Below are positions 1-5,397 of a stretch of DNA of 5,421 nt, piece after piece. This DNA is from CALCHX01 sp035761165 (GTDB lineage: Bacteria; Gemmatimonadota; Gemmatimonadetes; Gemmatimonadales; Gemmatimonadaceae), in assembly GCA_035761165.1 (NCBI GenBank), contig DASTRO010000281.1, positions 1 through 5,421 on the forward strand, in the 5' to 3' direction. The number at the start of each line of letters is the position of its first letter. Position 1 is the first letter of the stretch. The notes beneath the pieces were generated by a model. The model was not told the origin of the DNA. It was given only the letters and a program-made list of their open reading frames with translations, and made no database searches. A program made the position numbers and the translations under genes.

Positions 1-706
1 GCTCCGCCTCGGCGAACACATCGCCCGTGGTCTTGCCCGTCCACAGCTCGGTCGCCCGGTCCGCCCAGTACGAGGGTGAGGTCAGACTGTAGTAGACGTT
101 GACCGTCTGCTTGGCGACGTACGCCAGCGGTGCCTCGTCCCCGACGATCTCGGTGAGCCCGACGCTCTGCCTCTCCCCGGAGTAGGGGTTCTTGATCTGG
201 CGCGGCGCGTCCTTCACCTGCCCGAGTACGAAGTCGCCGGTGGCGACGTAGTGCAGCCCGACGTGCGTCCACGCCATCTTCCCCTCCACCGCGGCGACGT
301 CTCCCACGATGCGGGCCGAGTTGCGGATCCCCTCGTAGACCGTCTTGCCGACGCCGGCGAACATCGTGGCGAACGTGGCGGCCGTGTCCACGTTCTTGCC
401 CAGCTGCGCCAGCCGCGCCTTCTCGCGCTGCAGCTCTCTCGCGAGCTGGTCAAAGACCTGCTCCGCATCGGCCCGTAGCTGGCGCAGCTGCGTGAGCTGG
501 GCGCGGGCGAGCTCGCGCGCGTCGGGCGGGATGGCCACGCGGTCGCCCGGCTGGATGAAGCGCGGATTCGGACGCAACCGGCGAAGGTCCTTGTTCGCCG
601 GGGCGTCGTAGAGCGCCTTCCACGAGGCGAGTCCATGAGTCGCTGCGATGCTCGCGAGCGACTCGCCGCGCCTGACGACGTGATACTTGTGGATGATGGC
701 GGCCAT
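1..706 (-). CDS. LysM-domain protein, contractile-injection-system style (3' end off the window)
   Basis: A frame open for 235 codons runs from ATG at 706 off the left edge with no stop. Residues ~7-60 form a LysM-like domain: YHVVRRGESLASIA, then a Trp/Tyr stretch (W29, Y33) and a RLRPNPRFIQPGDRVAIP end. LysM normally binds GlcNAc-containing glycans. The W..LYD...N...R..RPNP..I.PGD pattern is, to my knowledge, typical of LysM proteins linked to phage tails, T6SS and extracellular contractile injection systems. Residues ~62-102 are charged and Leu/Gln/Arg-rich, probably a coiled coil. Residues ~105-235 are Tyr/Trp-containing (for example NPYSGERQSVGLTEIVGDEA from 173) and match no family I recognise. 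There is no signal peptide, so Sec export is unlikely. In-frame ATGs at 730 and 784 would add 8 or 26 low-complexity residues; 706 is preferred because the LysM core begins right after it. No good Shine-Dalgarno precedes any of the three. Coding status is strong, LysM assignment good, injection-system role inferred. Confidence 0.8.
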   Translation of the reverse strand, partial: MAAIIHKYHVVRRGESLASIAATHGLASWKALYDAPANKDLRRLRPNPRFIQPGDRVAIPPDARELARAQLTQLRQLRADAEQVFDQLARELQREKARLAQLGKNVDTAATFATMFAGVGKTVYEGIRNSARIVGDVAAVEGKMAWTHVGLHYVATGDFVLGQVKDAPRQIKNPYSGERQSVGLTEIVGDEAPLAYVAKQTVNVYYSLTSPSYWADRATELWTGKTTGDVFAEAE

Positions 707-779
707 GATGGGGGACGGGGGGCGCGGCATGCCGGCACGCCGGACACGAGCCGGGCCAGCGCCCGGCTGGACGGCGCCA

Positions 780-808
780 AACATACCCCGCGGCCCCGGT
801 CGCGACAA
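780..808 (-). promoter_or_regulatory. Possible sigma70-type promoter for the LysM gene
   Basis: Reading leftward, TTGTCG (808-803) is followed by a 17-bp spacer and TATGTT (785-780). Each hexamer matches 4 of 6 bases of the TTGACA/TATAAT consensus at ideal spacing. Transcription would begin near 773, upstream of the ATGs at 730 and 706 but downstream of the ATG at 784, which overlaps the -10 box. This disfavours the 784 start. Four-of-six matches occur by chance, so the call is tentative. Confidence 0.35.
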
Positions 809-850
809 CGCCGAGCTCGCCAGTGCTGTCGGCCGCCCGCACGCCGCCGC

Positions 851-862
851 TAAGTTGTCGCC
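851..862 (+). promoter_or_regulatory. Possible -10 element for leaderless expression of the HD gene
   Basis: TAAGTT at 851-856 fits the loose TANNNT -10 pattern and lies 6 bp before the ATG at 863, which would place the transcript start at or next to the A of the start codon. No purine-rich Shine-Dalgarno lies in the preceding 15 bases. Both observations fit a leaderless mRNA, but no convincing -35 box is visible, so this is a weak inference. Confidence 0.3.
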
Positions 863-2146
863 ATGTCCGCCCCCCGCCCGCTGATCATTCGCGACCCGCT
901 CTGGAACAACATCCGCATCGACGCGGCCGCCGGCCGCCTGGTGGACACGCCCGTCTTCCAGCGCCTGCGCTACGTGCGTCAGCTCGGGCTGGCCTATCTG
1001 GTCTATCCCGGGGCCACCCACTCGCGCTTCGAGCACGCCCTGGGCGCCTACCACCTGGCCCGCATCACCCTCGCCCTGCTGCGCGAGCGCGGCGAGCTGT
1101 CCGGCGTGGACGAGACCGAGTGCGCCGTGGTGCGGGCCGCGGCGCTGCTGCACGACGTCGGGCACTACCCGTTCTCGCACGCCCTCGAGGAGATCGGCGT
1201 CGCCCACCATGAGGTGGTGGCGCGCCCGCTGATCACCACCGGTGTGGTGGCGGACCACCTGCGCGAGCTCGCCCCGGACGCGCCGGCCCGTGTGCACGCG
1301 CTCATCTGCGGCACCAGCGACAGCCCACTCCAGGGGCTCATCTCCGGCTCGCTCGACCTCGACAAGATCGAGTACCTCAAGCGCGATGCGCTGATGTGCG
1401 GCGTGCCCTATGGCGAGATCGACGTGGACCGTCTGCTGCACTCCCTCGTGCTGCTCGAGGACCCCGAGGACGGCCGCCGCCGCATCGGGGTGCAGGAGAA
1501 GGGGCTGGCCGCCCTCGAATCGCTCCTCTTCGCGAAGTACCAGATGTACCGCAACGTCTACTGGCATCACGCGGTGCGCAGCGCGACGGCGATGTACAAG
1601 CGGCTGGTGGACGACGCGCTGCGCGGTGCGCGGGTGTCGGCCGCGGCGCTCGGCGGCCACACCGACGAGGGGATCCTCCACGCCCTCGAGGCGCCCGCTC
1701 CGCCCCCCCTGCTCGGCGCGCTGCGCGAGCGCCGGCTCTACAAGCGTGTGCTGGAGTGCCCGGCCTCGGAGCTCGCCGGGCCCGACGCCGAGTGGATCGC
1801 GGGCGACCGCGCGCTGACGCTGGCGGTGGAGGACGCTCTGGCTGGCGAGGTCGGCCTGCGCCCCGGCGAGCTGCTGCTCGACTACCCGGCCAAGACGCAG
1901 ATGCTCGGCCTGGACCTGCCCGTCCAGGGCCGCGACGGGCAGGTGCGGCGGCTGACGTCGGCTGGCTGGCCCGCCGCCATGAACCTGCCGCGCCTCTCCG
2001 AGGAGCTCTACCGCTCGGCGCGCTGGCTCCGCGTCTTCACGGTGCGACGGATGGAGGTACCACGGGCGGCCCTGCTCGCCCTCCTGACGCGTCCGGCGAG
2101 CGAGGTGCGCGCCGCGCTCCGGGCCGGCGGGCCGCTGCTGGGCTGA
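863..2146 (+). CDS. HD-domain phosphohydrolase, SAMHD1/YwfO-like (putative dNTPase)
   Basis: This complete 427-aa cytoplasmic protein belongs to the bacterial relatives of SAMHD1 (YwfO of Bacillus, EF1143 of Enterococcus), which hydrolyse dNTPs to deoxynucleosides and triphosphate. The N-terminus has the family opening IRDPLWNNIRID and the block FQRLRYVRQLGLAYLVYPGA. The metal-binding set is intact: H58 in HSRFEH, H97-D98 in LLHDVGH, and D167 in LDLDKIEYLKRD. H101 and H106 (HYPFSH) match histidines near the SAMHD1 active site, H106 aligning with catalytic H215. Residues ~225-240 (KYQMYRNVYWHHAVR) match the helix after the HD core. Length is normal. ATG 863 is chosen because the conserved sequence starts within ten residues; no Shine-Dalgarno is visible. 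There is no SAM domain, membrane segment or frameshift. The gene is divergent from the LysM gene and convergent with the 76-aa gene, so it is probably transcribed alone. The family call is firm; substrate and any allosteric nucleotide control are inferred. Confidence 0.95.
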   Translation: MSAPRPLIIRDPLWNNIRIDAAAGRLVDTPVFQRLRYVRQLGLAYLVYPGATHSRFEHALGAYHLARITLALLRERGELSGVDETECAVVRAAALLHDVGHYPFSHALEEIGVAHHEVVARPLITTGVVADHLRELAPDAPARVHALICGTSDSPLQGLISGSLDLDKIEYLKRDALMCGVPYGEIDVDRLLHSLVLLEDPEDGRRRIGVQEKGLAALESLLFAKYQMYRNVYWHHAVRSATAMYKRLVDDALRGARVSAAALGGHTDEGILHALEAPAPPPLLGALRERRLYKRVLECPASELAGPDAEWIAGDRALTLAVEDALAGEVGLRPGELLLDYPAKTQMLGLDLPVQGRDGQVRRLTSAGWPAAMNLPRLSEELYRSARWLRVFTVRRMEVPRAALLALLTRPASEVRAALRAGGPLLG

Positions 2147-2166
2147 GCCGCGCCGTCAGCCGCCGG
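2124..2166. repeat. Inverted repeats spanning two convergent stop codons
   Basis: GGCTGA at 2141-2146 and TCAGCC at 2156-2161 are perfect reverse complements around a 9-nt loop; each arm contains the stop codon of one convergent gene. A second pair, CCGGCGG (2124-2130) and CCGCCGG (2160-2166), overlaps it and would compete. Either hairpin would appear in both transcripts and might act as a bidirectional end signal, but no T-tract follows, so it is not a classic intrinsic terminator. In DNA this GC-rich such repeats arise easily. Confidence 0.5.
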
Positions 2167-2386
2167 AGGGCGCGTCCGCGTCGGGGGCGTGGGCGCCACG
2201 GAGCTGGCGCTGCTCGCGGCCGTAGGCCTCCGCCAGCAGGCGCGCGATCCCGCGGTAGAACGCGGCATCCTCCTGCTTCCCCTCCCCATCCAGCCCGAGC
2301 GCCGTCGTCTCCAGGGCGTAGAGGATGTTGCCCAGGTAGAGCGTCGCCAGGTGGGCGACCGTCGGCTGGTCGCCGTCGTCGCTCAT
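2156..2386 (-). CDS. Small 76-aa protein of unknown function, coupled to PP2C
   Basis: I do not recognise this protein. It runs from ATG 2386 to TGA 2156. Residues ~8-60 look like two amphipathic helices: VAHLATLYLGNILYALETTA, then an acidic turn (GLDGEGKQED), then AAFYRGIARLLAEAYGREQR. The C-terminal ~15 residues are Ala/Pro/Asp-rich and probably disordered. There is no signal peptide, metal motif or convincing membrane segment. Two short helices around a loop faintly recall DUF1844-type small proteins, but that is only a topological impression. Its start overlaps the PP2C stop by 4 bp (ATGA), so translation is probably coupled and the two proteins made together. A partner or regulator of the phosphatase is a reasonable guess. 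The helical pattern and overlap argue that it is real; its stop lies 9 bp from the convergent HD gene's stop. Confidence 0.7.
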   Translation of the reverse strand: MSDDGDQPTVAHLATLYLGNILYALETTALGLDGEGKQEDAAFYRGIARLLAEAYGREQRQLRGAHAPDADAPSGG

Positions 2387-3168
2387 CCGCCCGACGGCGG
2401 CGGCTGCGTGCCGCCGCCCCCGGCCGGCGCCGACTCGAGGCTCGTCACCTGGACGATGACGGCGGTGATGTTGTCCAGCCCACCGCGCCCATTCGCCTCG
2501 GCGATCAGCGCGTCCACCATCCGCGCCGGGGACGCTCGCGAGAGCAGGAGCTGCTGGAGGCGGCGGTCGTCCACCATCCCGGTGAGCCCGTCGCTGGCGA
2601 CGAGGAAGAGGTCCCCGGCGCGGGTCTCCCCCTCGTAGACGTCGGGCTCCACCGACTCGCTCGCCCCCACGCAGCGCGTGATGACGTTGCTGTAGGGATG
2701 GTAGCGCGCCTGCTCGGGGGTGAGGAAGCCGGCGTCCACCTGCTCCTGGACGTAGGAGTGGTCCTTGGTGAGCTGGCGCAGGGCGCCGTCGCGGAGCAGG
2801 TAGACGCGGGAGTCGCCCACCTGGCCCACGAGGTAGCGGCCCTCGAAGAGAACGAGGACCGACGCGGTGGTGCCCATCCCCTGCTTGTCGACCTCGGCGA
2901 TCGTCCGCTCGTAGATCGCCAGGTTGGCGCGTCGCAACGCCTCGCGCACGCGCTCGCTGGCCTGCTCGGGCGGGAGCTCCCGATGGAGCAGCTCCCGCTC
3001 CAGGATCTGGACGGCCATCTCGCTCGCCACCTCGCCCGCCGCGTGCCCGCCCATTCCGTCGGCGACGACGAACAGGCCGCGCGAGCCGTTCGTGCCGGCG
3101 AAGAAGTTGTCTTCGTTGCCCGCGCGGATCATCCCCACGTCCGTGCGGGCGCCAACCGAGAGTTGCAC
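2383..3168 (-). CDS. PP2C-family Ser/Thr protein phosphatase (stand-alone)
   Basis: This complete 261-aa soluble PPM/PP2C phosphatase dephosphorylates Ser/Thr residues with two Mn/Mg ions. Motifs appear in order: R15 and GNEDN (D20); VADGMGGHAAGE (D37, G38); MGTTASVLV (98-106); VGQVGDSRVY (D119); LTKDHSYVQ; NVITRCVG (161-168); LVASDGLTGMV (D193); GGLDNITAVIV (D232). All metal-binding aspartates expected from family members such as PstP and PrpC are present. The last ~20 residues are a Gly/Pro-rich tail and there is no membrane segment, unlike PstP. The GTG at 3168 is chosen as start because the family N-terminus (QLSVGARTDVGMIRAGNEDN) begins there and AGGA lies 6 nt upstream. The frame extends back to an ATG at 3351, but that stretch is Arg/Pro/Ser-rich with no family resemblance. 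The gene is followed by the 76-aa gene with a 4-bp overlap. No kinase or FHA protein is in the window, so the partner kinase is unknown. Confidence 0.95.
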   Translation of the reverse strand: MQLSVGARTDVGMIRAGNEDNFFAGTNGSRGLFVVADGMGGHAAGEVASEMAVQILERELLHRELPPEQASERVREALRRANLAIYERTIAEVDKQGMGTTASVLVLFEGRYLVGQVGDSRVYLLRDGALRQLTKDHSYVQEQVDAGFLTPEQARYHPYSNVITRCVGASESVEPDVYEGETRAGDLFLVASDGLTGMVDDRRLQQLLLSRASPARMVDALIAEANGRGGLDNITAVIVQVTSLESAPAGGGGTQPPPSGG

Positions 3169-3174
3169 TAGCGG

Positions 3175-3178
3175 TCCT
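3175..3178 (-). promoter_or_regulatory. Shine-Dalgarno supporting the PP2C GTG start
   Basis: Reading leftward, AGGA is followed by six bases (CCGCTA) and then the GTG at 3168. Spacing is normal, and this decides the start codon against the far-upstream ATG at 3351, which would add 61 unlikely residues. Confidence 0.75.
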
Positions 3179-3405
3179 GGGCTGTGGCGCCGGTGGCGGT
3201 GCCGGCGGCGATCGCGCGCGGCCCCGACGTGGGGAGGGGCTCGCGGCGGCGCGGTCGATGAGGAGGGAGAGTCTGCCGCACGACGGCTGGAGGCGGGTGG
3301 TGACGGAGACGCGGATCCGCGGCGTCTGTCCCGGCCCGCGAGCACGGCCACCGTGCGCCCGACGGGGCGGCGGAGGCCGGCTGCGCCCCCTCGCGAACAG
3401 CCGGG

Positions 3406-3434
3406 AAACTACGCCCCGCCCATGACGCTTGCAA
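3406..3434 (-). promoter_or_regulatory. Weak promoter candidate for the PP2C operon
   Basis: Reading leftward, TTGCAA (3434-3429), a 17-bp spacer and TAGTTT (3411-3406) match the sigma70 consensus at 4 of 6 and 3 of 6 bases. The implied start near 3399 leaves an untranslated leader of about 230 nt. TTGCAA lies within the palindrome 3426-3437, which could therefore be an operator. Chance is a serious alternative. Confidence 0.2.
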
Positions 3435-3437
3435 GCG
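3426..3437. repeat. 12-bp perfect palindrome directly after the ABC gene stop
   Basis: CGCTTGCAAGCG is self-complementary and directly abuts the TAG stop of the ABC gene (3440-3438). It is more A/T-containing at its centre than its surroundings. It could be a protein-binding site at the head of the PP2C leader, or chance. It has no loop and no T-tract, so it is not a typical terminator. Confidence 0.4.
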
Positions 3438-5384
3438 CTACTCCGCCGCCGTGGCGGCGCCGCTGAGCACCCCCACCTGCAGGCGGTAGAGCCGCTCGTA
3501 CAGTCCGCCGCGCGCCAGCAGCGCCCGGTGCGTGCCCCGCTCGCGCACCTGCCCGTGGTGCAGCACCAGGATCTCGGTCGCGTTGACGATCGTGCTCAGG
3601 CGGTGCGCCACGGCGATCGTCGTGCGCCCCCGCATCAGCTCCGCCAGCCCGGCCTGGATCTCGGCCTCCGCCTCGCTGTCCACCGCGCTCGTCGCCTCGT
3701 CCAGCAGCAGCAGGTCGGGGTCGGCGGCGATCGCCCGGGCAAAGGAGAGGAGCTGGCGCTCCCCCACGCTCAGCGAGCTGCCGCGCTCGGCCAGCTCCTG
3801 GGCGTAGCCGTGGGGCAGTCGCGCCACCACCCGGTCCGCCCCCACCCGGGCCGCGGCGCGGCGCACCGCGTCGTCGCTCAGTGGCGCGCTCAGCCGGATG
3901 TTGGCCGCGACGTCGGCGGCGAAGAGGAAGATGTCCTGCTGCACGTAGCCGATCCGCTCGCGCAGCTCACGCAGCGAGAGCCGACGCACGTCCACGCCGT
4001 CGAGCAGGATGCGCCCGCGCTGCGGCTCGTAGAAGCGCAGCAGGAGGCTGATGACCGTCGTCTTCCCCGCCCCGGTGTGACCGACGAGCGCCAGCGTCTC
4101 GCCGGGCCGTACGACGAAGCTCACCCCGCGCAGCACCCACTCCGGCTCCGCCGCGGGTGCCGCCGGGCCGCCGGCACTGTGCGGGCGGTCGTAGGCGAAC
4201 CAGACGTCCTGGAACTCCACGGTCGCCCCGCGCTCCCGGGCTTCGACCCGCGCGGGACGATCCGGCACGGCGCGCGACGCGCGGGTGAGGCGCGAGACGG
4301 GCGGCGCAGCGATCGTGTGTTTCGGGGGGGGCCCCCCGTCGCTCACCCGCGCCCCCGCGCCGCGCGCGCCCTCGTCCACCACCCCCGGCGTGTCCAGCAG
4401 CTGGAAGATCCGCTCGCTCGCCGCCATCGCCTGCTGCAGCGTGTTGAACTTGTCCGACAGGTCCTGCAGCGGCTGGAAGAAGCGGCGCACGAGCTGGAGG
4501 AAGGCGGCCACCGTTCCCACCGTCAGCGCGCCCGTGGCGATCCGGCCAGTGGCCGCCACGATGATGCTCGCCAGCGCGATGGAGGTGAATATCTCGATCA
4601 CCGGCAGGTAGAGCGCGTAGATCCGCACCGAGTACAGGTGCGCCTCCAGGTGCTCGCGGTTCAGCCGGTCGAAGCGCGCCCGCTCGTGCCGCTCGCGGCC
4701 GAAGAGCTGGACGATGCGCATCCCGCCGATCCGCTCCTGCAGGAAGGCGTTGATGCGCGCGAGCCGCGTGCGGATGTCGCGGTACGACTGCCGCACGCGC
4801 TGGCGGAAGGCGCGCGACGTGTACACGATGAGCGGGATGACGGCGAACGCCGCCAGCGCCAGCCGCCAGTCCTCGACGAGCATCAGCACGCTGATCGCGA
4901 CCAGCGTGAAGAGGTCGCCGAGCCCCGCCACCACGCCGGCCGTGAACAGCTCGTTCAGCGCCTCCACGTCCGAGGTCACCCGCGTCACCAGCCGGCCCAC
5001 GGGGTTGCGGTCGAAGAAGGCGACGGGGAGCCGCTGCAGGTGCGCGAACAGCTCGTGCCGCAGGTCGCGCATGACGCGCTGCCCGAGCAGGCTGGTGAGC
5101 AGCGTCTCGCCGTACGCGCAGCCGAACTGCACCACCAGCGCGACGGCGAAGAGCAGCGCGCTGCGCGCCACCAGCCCCGTGTCGCGGGCGGGGAAGGCGA
5201 CGTCGATGACGCGTCGCGTGAGCAGCGGGCCCACCAGCTGGAGCAGGCTCTCGGCCAGCAGCAGCACGACCGCCGCCGCGACGATACCGCCGTACGGGCG
5301 CACGTAGGCGAGCAGCCGCCGGGCCAGGCGCGCGTCGTAGACCTTGCCGAGCGTCTCCTCGTCGTGCAGCGTTGGGGCGTTCAT
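3438..5384 (-). CDS. ABC exporter half-transporter (TMD-NBD), MdlB/YheH-like
   Basis: This complete 648-aa inner-membrane protein fuses a six-helix type-1 exporter domain (about residues 30-300) to an ATPase domain (about 388-640). Helices lie near 32-55, 73-95, 148-170, 173-190, 255-279 and 284-300; family features EDWRLALAAF and LFGRERHERARF are present. ATPase motifs: A-loop Y398, Walker A GHTGAGKTT (435-443), Q-loop VQQD (Q483), signature LSVGE (538-542) instead of LSGGQ, Walker B LLLLDE with catalytic E563, D-loop SAVD, H-loop H594. LSVGE and the end AHRLSTIVNATEILVLHHGQ resemble E. coli MdlB, one half of a heterodimeric exporter; the partner would lie upstream, beyond the right edge. 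The TMD-NBD linker (about 332-388) is roughly 30 residues longer than usual, and residues 399-415 form a second Ala/Pro expansion. Start ATG 5384 has AGGA 9 nt upstream. Substrate (lipid, drug or peptide) cannot be read from the sequence. Confidence 0.95.
   Translation of the reverse strand: MNAPTLHDEETLGKVYDARLARRLLAYVRPYGGIVAAAVVLLLAESLLQLVGPLLTRRVIDVAFPARDTGLVARSALLFAVALVVQFGCAYGETLLTSLLGQRVMRDLRHELFAHLQRLPVAFFDRNPVGRLVTRVTSDVEALNELFTAGVVAGLGDLFTLVAISVLMLVEDWRLALAAFAVIPLIVYTSRAFRQRVRQSYRDIRTRLARINAFLQERIGGMRIVQLFGRERHERARFDRLNREHLEAHLYSVRIYALYLPVIEIFTSIALASIIVAATGRIATGALTVGTVAAFLQLVRRFFQPLQDLSDKFNTLQQAMAASERIFQLLDTPGVVDEGARGAGARVSDGGPPPKHTIAAPPVSRLTRASRAVPDRPARVEARERGATVEFQDVWFAYDRPHSAGGPAAPAAEPEWVLRGVSFVVRPGETLALVGHTGAGKTTVISLLLRFYEPQRGRILLDGVDVRRLSLRELRERIGYVQQDIFLFAADVAANIRLSAPLSDDAVRRAAARVGADRVVARLPHGYAQELAERGSSLSVGERQLLSFARAIAADPDLLLLDEATSAVDSEAEAEIQAGLAELMRGRTTIAVAHRLSTIVNATEILVLHHGQVRERGTHRALLARGGLYERLYRLQVGVLSGAATAAE
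4324..4337. repeat. G8C6 homopolymer palindrome inside the ABC linker
   Basis: Eight G (4324-4331) followed directly by six C (4332-4337) contain a 12-bp perfect G6C6 palindrome. On the coding strand it encodes D-G-G-P-P-P-K in the linker between membrane and ATPase domains. The frame is continuous on both sides, so the tract is in frame as read. Such runs are prone to polymerase slippage and to sequencing error. Confidence 0.9.
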
Positions 5385-5393
5385 GCCGCCGAA

Positions 5394-5397
5394 TCCT
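5394..5397 (-). promoter_or_regulatory. Shine-Dalgarno for the ABC exporter gene
   Basis: Reading leftward, AGGA precedes the ATG at 5384 by nine bases (TTCGGCGGC), a slightly long but acceptable spacing. The last three bases of the window (5421-5419) read TGA on this strand, which could be the stop of an upstream gene some 34 bp away; that gene cannot be seen. Confidence 0.6.

Larger units (their letters stand above)
707..862. other. Divergent intergenic region
   Basis: This 156-bp gap separates the 5' ends of the LysM gene (leftward) and the HD-phosphohydrolase gene (rightward), so it must hold start signals for both unless the LysM gene starts further upstream. Open frames in it are short, Arg/Pro-rich and look like GC-rich noise. 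Candidate promoter elements are listed separately. No clear operator was seen beyond a CCGGC/GCCGG inverted repeat near 731-742. Confidence 0.8.
3169..3437. other. Spacer between ABC exporter and PP2C genes, no gene called
   Basis: These 269 bp hold no gene I can support. A minus-strand frame with TTG start (3434-3168) would encode 88 Arg/Pro/Ala-rich residues ending in a TAG that overlaps the PP2C GTG, but it has no recognisable protein character. Short perfect palindromes are present: CGCTTGCAAGCG (3426-3437), CGCGGATCCGCG (3310-3321), and a GCACGG/CCGTGC hairpin with a 3-nt loop (3342-3356). The PP2C promoter probably lies here unless the gene is read through from the ABC gene. Confidence 0.65.

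Noticed and set aside
214..780. A 188-codon minus-strand frame overlapping the LysM gene
   Set aside because: Its product is Arg/Ser-rich with no family features. The alternative frame encodes a recognisable LysM domain and stays open to the window edge.
1396..3171. A 591-codon plus-strand open frame covering part of the HD gene and running antisense to the small and PP2C genes
   Set aside because: Its product is Arg/Pro/Ala-rich without domains, while the overlapping frames encode clear HD and PP2C proteins. Long shadow frames are expected at this GC content.
3169..3351. A 61-residue N-terminal extension of PP2C from ATG 3351
   Set aside because: It is low-complexity Arg/Pro/Ser sequence, and the family N-terminus and a Shine-Dalgarno both point to GTG 3168.
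3310..3356. CGCGGATCCGCG palindrome and GCACGG/CCGTGC hairpin as regulatory sites
   Set aside because: Short GC-rich palindromes are common by chance here; neither is linked to a promoter or repeated elsewhere in the window.
3168..3434. An 88-codon minus-strand frame (TTG start) whose TAG overlaps the PP2C GTG
   Set aside because: The overlap looks operon-like, but there is no ribosome site, no recognisable protein character, and composition matches random GC-rich DNA.
4318..4345. The G8C6 tract as an intrinsic terminator
   Set aside because: It lies inside a continuous coding frame, has no loop and no T-tract after it.
4714..5307. A 197-codon plus-strand frame antisense to the ABC membrane domain
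   Set aside because: It is a Ser/Arg/Thr-rich mirror of a well-supported exporter gene with no independent features.
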